Shown here one piece after another: positions 55,886 through 64,000 of a DNA stretch of 64,000 nt. The DNA comes from Diplosphaera chodatii (taxonomy: Eukaryota; Chlorophyta; Trebouxiophyceae; Prasiolales; Stichococcaceae). Under the pieces are notes generated by a model. That model had not been told where the DNA came from. It ran no database searches and saw only the letters and a list, made by a program, of their open reading frames with translations. The position numbers and the translations under genes were made by a program. Where the stretch lies: contig JAALGY010000036.1 in assembly GCA_032358165.1 (NCBI GenBank), positions 248,001 through 312,000 on the forward strand. Reading direction: 5' to 3'. Numbering within the stretch: the stretch's first letter is position 1; each line of letters starts with the position of its first letter.

Positions 55886-58800
55886 ATGGTCCCATGGGAT
55901 TTTCTGGCCGGTGCGGCAGTGATCACGCTGCCGCAGTACCAGGTCCGGCCCGGGCTGCTGAGAACGTTGCCATAGGATTTGATGGGTGTCACGTGCGCAT
56001 GGTGCACAACAGCGATGACGAAGTGCTGCAGATCGAACGTCGGGTTCGTGCCGTGGGCAGGTGCCGCTGCTGGTGGGGACAGCCACCGCCAAGGCGGTGC
56101 TGGCGCTGAAGGACACGCGCCACCATGACGCCGCGATAGATGGCAATGGCGACAGCGTCGGGCTGGACGACGAGTCGCCGCCACCGCAGCAGGAGGTGAC
56201 GCTGCGGTGGCGCAACATCTCCTGTCAGCTGGACACCAAGGGCGGCGAAACGAAGCAGCTGCTGTCGATCACAGGCTCCTCTGCGCGGCCCGGCAGGTGG
56301 GCAGCGGTCTCCAGTGGTTGGCGCATCACCGTTTGTGGCGTAGATCTGGGCAAGCCCTGCGGATGTTGCGGTCCCAAGAGGCAGTCTTGTCGCAGGCTGC
56401 TGGCCATCATCGGGCCGTCGGGCGCCGGCAAGACGACGCTGCTGGCAGCGCTGGCGGGCCAGGTGCCCGTGTCGCAGCGCATGCGCCTGTCAGGCAGCGT
56501 GACTGTCAACGGCGTGCCCATCGACCGCGCTGGGCACCGCCAGGGCTACGTGCAGCAGGAGGACATCTTCTACTCGCAGCTGACCGTCAGGTGGCCAGCT
56601 GGCTGAGATTGGTTCATCTAATCATGTGCTATGCCACTTTTGCGCAGGCGGTTGCCAACATGCTTGTACATCTGTGCACAGGGAGACTCTGACGATGGCA
56701 GCACACCTGCGCCTGCCAAGGACCATGTCCGACTCGAAACGGGTAGGTTAGGAAGCTGCCGACAGGTAGGTCCTGCATCCTGATGGCATTCAAAGCACAT
56801 CCGGCATGCTGGCAAGATGCGCGGCTGACGCTGCAGGACACATATGTCGAGGATCTCATCAAACGGCTGGGCCTTGGCAAGTCGGCAGACACTATCGTGG
56901 GTGATGCCAAGACACGAGGCATCAGCGGTGAGCATTGTGTGTTGCTCGGCACTTGCCACGAAAGATGCAGTTGTGCACGCTATGATATGACGACCTCGTG
57001 CTGGTGACGCTCACCCGATCTCCACATGCACAGGCGGGGAGAAGAAGCGGCTGTCCATCGGCTGTGAGCTCATCGCGTCGCCCAACCTGGTGTTTGCGGA
57101 TGAGCCCACGTCGGGGCTGGACAGCTTCCAGGCACAGCGGGTGCGCACAGCACAGCCGCTGCTGCCAGCTGGCACCTGTCACCCTGAGCTCTCGACGGCG
57201 GTTCCCGACCATGCCGACACCCTGCGTGCACCACGGACTACAGGTGATGCAGACGCTGAAGGACCTCGCGTCAGAGGGCAAGACAGTCGTGTGCTCCATC
57301 CACCAGCCGCGCTCCTCCATCTTCGAGATGTTTGACGACCTGCTGTTGGTGGGCTTCCCGCTCCACACCGTGACTATTCCAACCTATATCGCTACACCAC
57401 CAACCTTTGTGTGTATTAGGAAAACACTCAGCAACACCTGAGCTGGATCACTCCCGCGCGCACAGCTGAGCGAGGGGCAGGAGGTGTATGTGGGCAAAGC
57501 TTCCGAGGCAGCGGCGCACTTCGAGGCCCTGGGCCATGCGTGCCCGGCACACTACAACCCTGCCGAGTTCTACGCAGACCTCATCTCTGTGGACCCTTCC
57601 AGCCCTCAAGCTGAGCAGCAGTCCAGGTGGGCACAGCTTGCTGGCGATGACCATGCACATCGACTGCATGAAGAAGCATTCCAGACCCTGATCCATGTAC
57701 TTGTAGCAGCGTCCAGTGAGCCCTGACTCGTATAAATCTCCTTCCCGTGCAGGCAGCGGATCCAGCAGCTCGTGGACGCGTTCAAAGAGAAGCAGGCGAT
57801 GCGGCAGCTGGAGGACGACGGTGCAGGCCCCCCAGATAGCACTGTACTCAGCGAGACCAGCCCAGCAGATGCAGTCCCTCCAGCCGGCTGGCGTCGCCAG
57901 TTTAGGTGCCATGTTTTGCAATTGATCACTGTGCTGACGCTAGTCGACGACTTCGCACAGTGTTGGACAGTGCCTGTATCGCTCTGTACTCTCTCTTAGC
58001 GTGAAATGTGTCTTGAGGCTTTATCACTCCCACCTCGCCACTCAGGCTGCTGCTCGCGCGCTCGTGGCGGCAAGCAACCCGCGACAAGGCGACAAACTTC
58101 GCACGCGCGGGCACCAACATCTCGTCGGCGCTGATCTTCGGCTCCATCTACTTCCGGATGCGGCGCACGCAGTCCACCATCCAAGACCGCCTCGGCCTGC
58201 TGCAGGTGCACGGTGGGGAGTACCTGGCACGCTCATGCAGTCAAGGACCTCTGGTGCAGTCTGCAACGCATGGCTGATGACTGCGCAGGTGTCGGCCATC
58301 AACGCAGCCATGTCCAGCCTTATCAAGACCCTGAAGTAAGTCACGATGTATTCAATAAACCTTTCTATGAGAATTCGTTTCTGCAAAACAATAAACATTA
58401 TAATAATCGAATATAAAAAAGGCTCGGGTGTTTCACATAATTCTCTGAAAATATAGCGTGTTCCCGCGGGAGCGCACCATCGTCACCCGCGAGCGCTCCA
58501 AGAAGGCGCGCGCCGCCCCCGCTGAACCGCAAGTTGCATGGCCATCTAATATGGCCGTCATATCCTGAGGCATCACCAGTCGTGCCAGCAACGAGAGCAG
58601 CTTTCTGGGCAACTAGATGTCAACGCCCATGCAGGCATATGATGTGCTGCCGTACTTCGGGGCGAAGCTGGCGGCGGAGCTCCCCGTCGGCGCCGTGTTC
58701 CCGCTGCTGTTTGGCGCTGTCGTGTACCCTCTGACGGGGCTGAACCCGCGGCCATCAAGGTCAGACCGATCTGGTCACAACATGGCTGCTGTTGTGTCAT

Positions 58801-59735
58801 GTCCATGACACATGCACAACGGGTGGTGGTGTGGCATCGGGTCGCAGCCTGACAATAGAGGCCCCATCTGTTGTGCTCCAGGTTCGCCAAGTTCCTGGGC
58901 ATCCTGACGCTCGAGTCCTTCGCTGCATCGGCGCTGGGCCTGGCAGTCGGCTCCATAGCGCCTTCAACCGAGGCTGCGCTCGCCATGGGGCCCGCGGTGT
59001 GGTGGTGCAGCTGTCCTTGATGCAATGTTGCTCCATATCATGCATGGCTGCCCGTCTGATGATCTGCACAAGTGCAGAGGATTCGGCCAAGCCTGGCACC
59101 TGACCCAGGCTGCCGCGCTGTTCTGTTGCCCCAGGTGATGGTGATCTTCATCGTCTTCGGCGGCGTGTACGTCAACGCCGAGAACGTGCCGCGCGGCCTG
59201 AAGTGGCTGCCCAACATCAGCCTGATCAAGTACTGCTTCGAGGCCCTGTGCGTCAACGAGTTCCGGGGCCTGGACTTTGAGACGCAGCGACGCCCCGGCG
59301 AGGTCGCGACGGGCGAGCAGGTCAGACAGCCGCATCACATGTCCGTCTGCAGACGCCTGTGCTGAAGGCCTGGCATGCCAGATTCTAGATCATTTGCGTC
59401 GTGCCCTACCTGCAAATGTGCGTGGTGCAGGCACTTGAGCGTGTGGGCTTCGGCAAAAGCACAATCAAGGGCTGCGCACTGGGCCAGGTAGGGCTGCAAC
59501 CCTTTGCGTACACCATACAGCTGGTGTTCGACACGTTGGTTTCCCCTTAGCAATGAAGTGCGTAATGCTGGGCCTGCGCGCCAGCCTGCAGCTCTCTGGC
59601 CATGCCATGCAGGGGCGCGTCCTCCTGTTCGCCTACTGGCTGACCTACAACATCCTGAAGTCTCACAAGCCCAAATTCCAGCCGCTTGAGGAGGCCCCTG
59701 CTGAGGCTCAGCAAGGTGGGCATGCCGCACAGTGA
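55886..59735 (+). CDS. ABCG (WHITE-type) half-transporter, ABCG7-like
   Basis: The best start is ATG 55886: exon [19 protein letters not shown] joins in phase to [18 protein letters not shown] at 56061. The nucleotide-binding domain comes first, as in [15 protein letters not shown], Walker [37 protein letters not shown], signature [16 protein letters not shown], Walker [14 protein letters not shown] and the switch [11 protein letters not shown]. The membrane half includes [80 protein letters not shown] and [20 protein letters not shown], then [12 protein letters not shown] and TGA at 59733-59735. The helix 5-6 region and the [13 protein letters not shown] segment resemble plant plastid-associated ABCG7. 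The substrate is unknown. One intron is strikingly AT-rich and one donor looks non-canonical. Confidence 0.9.
58336..58456 (+). other. AT-rich intron within the ABCG gene
   Basis: A 121-nt intron with a canonical gtaagt donor and atatag acceptor. It stands out because most of it is A/T (runs such as aataaacattataataatcg), unlike every other intron in the window. It may be an inserted fragment of organelle-like DNA or a decayed element; no coding potential was seen. Confidence 0.8.
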
Positions 59736-60115
59736 GGCGGTGTGCAGCGCCAGAGCTGCTCCGTCGTGCTGCATGTTGGACTATCTGGCACCTTATGTCA
59801 TGGGAGAGTTGCTTCGACAAACAGGGGTGTACGAGAGTGTACATTGTATGTGCAGGCTCAAATGCGAGTGAGCAGAACTCAGCCTCGTACTTGGGGCTGC
59901 GTAATGCCAAGCATTGCTCACTTGCCTCCTGTTGTACATCAGCTTCACGATTGGATAGTTTGAGCCAGATCTACTGCATCGCTTGCACCTGCGCAGCCTT
60001 GTACTGTACCATGCACAGGACTCGAATGTATCAACAAGAGCCATCTGGCCCCACGACTACCCAATGCTTCCTGCATCTCAGCTGAACCTCTTCTGTGCAT
60101 TGTCGCCTGCGATGC
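59736..60115. other. intergenic region between converging genes
   Basis: 380 bp between the ABCG stop (+) and the VPS9 gene stop (-). It is expected to hold both 3' UTRs. No gene was recognised. Confidence 0.45.
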
Positions 60116-63100
60116 TCAGATGAGCGACTCGCCAGGCTGAACGTCGTTCTGACTCTGCCCGGGAATTGCGTCGTGCGCTTCTGCTTCCGCCGCCTGCGGC
60201 TCGCTGGGCGGTGACTGCTGCTGAGCATCTGCTTCCGCGCTGTCAACATCCGCACTGCCAGATTGCGCCATGTCCAAACCGTCGAACATGTCGCCGTCCT
60301 GTGGCTTGGTCGCCGGTGCAACACCAGCAGCATCCGCGTCGACGCTGAGCACACCATTGGTGTCGGGGACTTTCCGCGGCGCAGTCTCTGCGACTGGCAT
60401 GTCAGGCAGCAGTGCATCTATGGACGCCGCCTCTTCTGCGGGGCTCTCTGCTACTTCAGCTGCCTCTGCAGTACCTGCACTTGCCTCAGGCTGGGCTGGC
60501 TCTGCGGTGGCCGCCTCTGCATCAGCCGGCTGGTCGTCAGCAGTAGGCGCTGCTGGATGCACCTGCTCCTCTGATGCATCTGTGTCTCCAGTGTCAGCAG
60601 CTGCTTCGGGTGGTGACACGGCGGCACGCTCTGCCGCCAGCTCTGCCTCCAGTGCTGCATGTTGCACGGGAGCAAATAAGATGGAAGGATGTTAAGGCAC
60701 CAGGCCCAGCATGGAGTGATTCAACCAAGACAAATCGCATGGATGGCGGTGAGCAGCAGCAGACCTGCGAGCTCGGCCTCTTCATCATCGGCCGCCTCGG
60801 GCAGCGCTGCAGCGGCTGCCGCTAAGCCGTCCGCGCGGCCGCGCTCCGCTGCATCACCGGCAGCCTCGACCTCGGCGGCACTGCCGTCCACTGAGCGGAC
60901 GCTGTCAGACGGCGCAGCGCGCGCGCCAAACTGCTCTGCTGCCAGGCCGCTCACGGCGTCCTCTGTCCCGGCCGGGGCTGTGTCCAGGGCTGGGCGGACA
61001 TCCGGCACCGGCGCAGCCGGCGCTGCCGACACAGCAATGAACTGGGATGTTTCTGCTGTGGTGTCAGGCAGCGGCGCCTCGACCGCTGCAGCGTCGTCGC
61101 CTGCTGGCAGCACAGGGTACTCTGCCAGGCCGCTGTCATCGGCAACAGCAGCAGTGCCCGACGTGGGGGCGGCTGGCGTGTCCAGTTCGGGGCCGGGGCC
61201 GGCGGCTGCCGCGCCCGCCACCGCGGCCACCGGGTTGTCTACCACCAGTGCCGGCGGCTGCTCGGCCGACTCGGGGCCACTGGGCTGCAGTTGCTCTGGC
61301 ACCGCAGACACGCCGCCGAGCACGGAGGAGCTGGGCATGTCCACAGGGATCTTGGGGGTCGCAGGCGAGGCGGGCGGCTGCGCTGTTGCCGGGGGCGCGA
61401 TGACGGCGTCGGCACCGCTGTATGCTGCAGCGGCTGAGGGTGGCGCCGGCAGCGGCGGCGGCGGCGGCAGCAGCGTGGGCTGCGGCATGGCGGCCTGGTG
61501 CTGCGGCGGGGGCGCCGCTGCGCTGGGCAGCGGAGCCAGCAGCGCGGGGGCGGCTGCGGCGTGCGCCGCAGCTGCAGCGGCCACTGCTCGGGCGGACAGG
61601 GCGAGCGACAGCGCCTCGTAGCGCAGCACCGCCTCCTTGTACGCCGCCAGCAGCTGCGCGACGTCCCCCTGTATAGCACCAACGTGCATCGAGTCAGCAC
61701 TGGCCCCCCAACAGGCAGCTCAGGAGCGGTTGCCTTGACAGGCATCCACACATGCATGTATCGTGAAGGTCGACAGAGGGTTCACTGAAGCCTGCAGTGG
61801 GCGCGTCGGGCAAGGCGGCACGCACCACGCGCAGGTCGCCGACTGCAGCGTGCAGGAAGGGGTGGCGCGCCGCCAGGCCCCCGCCCCGCGCCTCCCCCAC
61901 CACCAGCCTGCCGCCCTCCGCCTGCAGCTCCGCCACGCTCGCGGCCCTGCACACACCGCAGCCACGTCGCGTGCCGGCTGTGCACATGCATGCCTGACAC
62001 AGCGTGTCTCATGGTGTAGGTCTCGCCCACGACAGACTGTGTCAGCCGCACGCGCACCTCCAGCTGACTGGAGCCGTGGCGGCCGGCGGCGCCTGCTGCT
62101 GTGGCGGCGGTGCCTGGCCCCCTGGATTCCCATCTGTGGTTGGCGGTGAGACGGCAACCATGCCGGCAGTCGGGCCTAGCTGTGCCTGCGGGGGCGGCAG
62201 CCCCGGCAAACCCTGCGGCGCCCAACCCGATCAGTGACACATGGTTTGGACATGAGCTCCAGCACCATCACTTGCTACCTCTGTGGGGTGTGTGCGCTGT
62301 TGCAGCAGGATTTACCTGCTGCAGGTTGTCTGACGACAACCCCTGCTCCACAAATCCAAACGCTGCAGTGGCTGCAGGCGGTGAAGGCTGTGCACGGGGA
62401 CTCTGAAACCCCGAGCGAGCCTGCTCCAGCTGCACAGCCTCTGCACCAGGTGGTCCCATATCTCGGCATTTTGGTGCATCTTGCAGTGCATACATGTGAC
62501 AGCAACAGGCGCACTAGCTGCAGCAACCATGTGCGCAGCACCGAAGCTGGAGGAGTGTACCTGTGCTGCTGGCGGGCGGGTGCGGCAGCTGCCCTGCAGG
62601 TGGCGGCAGCACGGCCACATCCTCAGCTGCGGAGGTGGCGAATGCCGGCGGGCTGACGGCAGCAGTGCTGGCCCGCGGCGAGGCCGCCGGCATGTCAGCC
62701 ACGCCAGCAGCCACCATGTGAGCCAAGAACTCGTCTGGGTCCATCGACAGGCTGCCGCTGTTGATCGTCTCGATGAAGCTTGCAGCCGAGTACTGCAGTG
62801 GCAAAGTGCGCATGTGGTGCTTCCACCAGCTCGTGTGGCACAGGTGATGCTCACTTGCGTTGTCTACAACATCAGAGTCAGGTATCACAACTTTGCATTT
62901 GGGCTGCATTGATTGCTCAGCATGTGCATGGCTGCTCTTGCTACTAACGCACCAGCTGAGTGAAGAAGTATGCAGACTCGGACATCATGCGCGAGTGCAT
63001 GCGGAAGCGTTCAATGTACATAAGGTTGGAGGCCAGCTGCGGCGGGTTGGCATGGATCAGGACGTAGATCAGCACCGGCAGAAAGTCGTCTGCGCCTGGC

Positions 63101-64000
63101 ATGGCAGCATCAGCAGGTGTGAGCGTCAACTGCCTTGTCAGTTTGAATCATGTTGCTAAACAGTGCAGTAGGCGGCTGGCTGGGCTATGCAAAGCAGCAG
63201 ATGGTGATGTACCTCGAGCATCACCATCGTGGCCGACGTGCAGCAGGTTGTTGATCACGCGGCAGCAGTTTAGGATGCACACCAGCTTGTCCCGGGGCGC
63301 CTGCAGGGGTGCAACGTTGTTGTCTGTCACATGCTGATTGCTGGTGTTGAAACAGACACAAAAGGCCCTGAACACCTCCAGACGGGACCATGGCTGCACC
63401 TTGTAGTTGTTGAGCTTGTGCAGCTCCTTCATGGCGAGCAGCCAGGCGGTGTGGTCACGATGCCCCGCCGGAATGTCCAGGTGCTCCGCCCTCACGAACG
63501 TGAGCGCCTGCACAGCTCAGCAAGCACATCACACGATGAAAGTACTCTGCTCAGGCACCCAGTGTGCAGTCCGTTTGAAGATCTGTCGCACATGGCACAG
63601 TCGTGTGCTGCGTGCAGTCCGCGGCTTCTGTGCAACACAACGAGCTGCATACCTCCATGCGCTGCGCTAGGGCCTCATCACGCTCACGGTCTGATGCACT
63701 GGCGGCAAACACCTTGCTGTACAGCTTTGTCATCAGATACTTCTCCAGGCCCTGGTATTGCAAGGACATTGCACGTCTTCAGCACAATGCGTGTAAAGCA
63801 CTGTGGATCCCATGCATCAGGCACCGCAAGGTGCAGCCTGCTCGGCAGCTGCGCACCTCGATGGCCTGCTGCTGGTGCTCGCCTGGCGAGCTTGCCCACA
63901 CTGGGTGCGACTTGAAGGCCGCCTCACTCTTCAGGAGGAAGTCCTGCCCGCAGAGACGACGGAAAGCAGTGTCAGTGTGGTACACGAGGCACTTTTCAAA
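60116..64000 (-). CDS. VPS9-domain Rab5 GEF, VPS9A-like (5' end outside window)
   Basis: The gene runs off the right edge. Its first visible exon carries TAFRRLCGQDFLLKSEAAF and VWASSPGEHQQQAIE, then LEKYLMTKLYSKVFAASASD, the Rabex-type helical bundle (WLLAMKELHKLNNYKAPRDK, LVCILNCCRVINNLLHVG) and the VPS9 core ADDFLPVLIYVLIHANPPQL, SNLMYIERFRMHSRMMSESA, YFFTQLVSAASFIETI with the conserved Asp, Pro and Tyr. Pro/Ala/Gln-rich low-complexity sequence follows. The plant VPS9A-type tail then appears, SVAELQAEGGRLVVGEARGG, HPFLHAAVGDLRV and GDVAQLLAAYKEAVLRYEAL, before an Ala/Pro/Glu-rich disordered end and TGA at 60116-60118. It would activate RAB5/ARA7-type GTPases on endosomes. The low-complexity additions make it longer than plant VPS9A. 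Confidence 0.86.

Noticed and set aside
60689..61621. Ala/Ser-rich plus-strand open frame of about 310 codons
   Set aside because: Antisense shadow of the low-complexity end of the VPS9 gene; no splice or family support.

Overview
The window is nuclear DNA from a photosynthetic eukaryote, most probably a chlorophyte green alga of the Trebouxiophyceae type. It is GC-rich, and almost every gene is broken into many short exons by GT-AG introns of roughly 50-250 nt with C/TGCAG acceptors. Gene content is plant/algal: a SLOW GREEN 1-like plastid TPR protein, an ABC1K kinase with a transit peptide, plastid cytochrome c6, a plastid-type ABCB half-transporter, an RSZ splicing factor, an ABCG7-like transporter and a VPS9A-like Rab5 GEF. 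Genes alternate strands with no bacterial operon logic. No rRNA, convincing tRNA, CRISPR array or intact mobile element was seen. Exon boundaries were inferred by eye from reading frame, splice consensus and family resemblance, so gene spans are firmer than individual splice sites.

Layout. 1-944: 3' end of a SLOW GREEN 1-like TPR gene (+). 1070-3921: LSMT-like SET-domain protein (-). 4381-11578: long ABC1K gene (-) with an N-terminal half built from 63-, 132- and 66-bp coding repeats. 11919-15081: RPA70-like OB-fold/zinc-ribbon protein of SHLD2/MEIOB type (-). 15745-18645: MNS1 (+), converging on 18588-20619: CFAP100/MIA1 (-). 21266-21625: small MOZART2-like protein (+), then 21789-24552: AP-1 mu (+). 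24706-26776: PWWP protein with a Q/G/M-rich head (-), just downstream of UBL5/Hub1 (26869-27185, -). 27921-29031: coiled-coil protein (+). 29580-31494: DHYC-type palmitoyltransferase (-). 32112-34002: ARGLU1 (+). 34321-37068: prenylcysteine oxidase (-). 37605-40025: MAPK15/ERK7 (+). 40479-41263: TAF11 (-). 41565-44066: disordered nuclear protein (+). 44354-44872: tubulin cofactor A (+). 45164-45933: cytochrome c6 (-), diverging from the ABCB transporter at 46224-50407 (+). 50637-52869: EamA/DMT transporter (-). 53394-55275: RSZ splicing factor (-). 55886-59735: ABCG7-like transporter (+). 60116-64000: VPS9-domain Rab5 GEF (-), running off the right edge.

Themes. Three genes are strongly tied to motile cilia (MNS1, CFAP100, MAPK15). 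Others concern microtubules (TBCA, the MOZART2-like protein) or meiotic/double-strand-break DNA handling (the OB-fold protein). If the source alga is described as non-flagellate or asexual, this set argues for a cryptic flagellate or sexual stage. The most unusual single object is the ABC1K kinase, whose N-terminus carries apolipoprotein-like amphipathic repeats that could anchor it to a lipid surface such as a plastoglobule.
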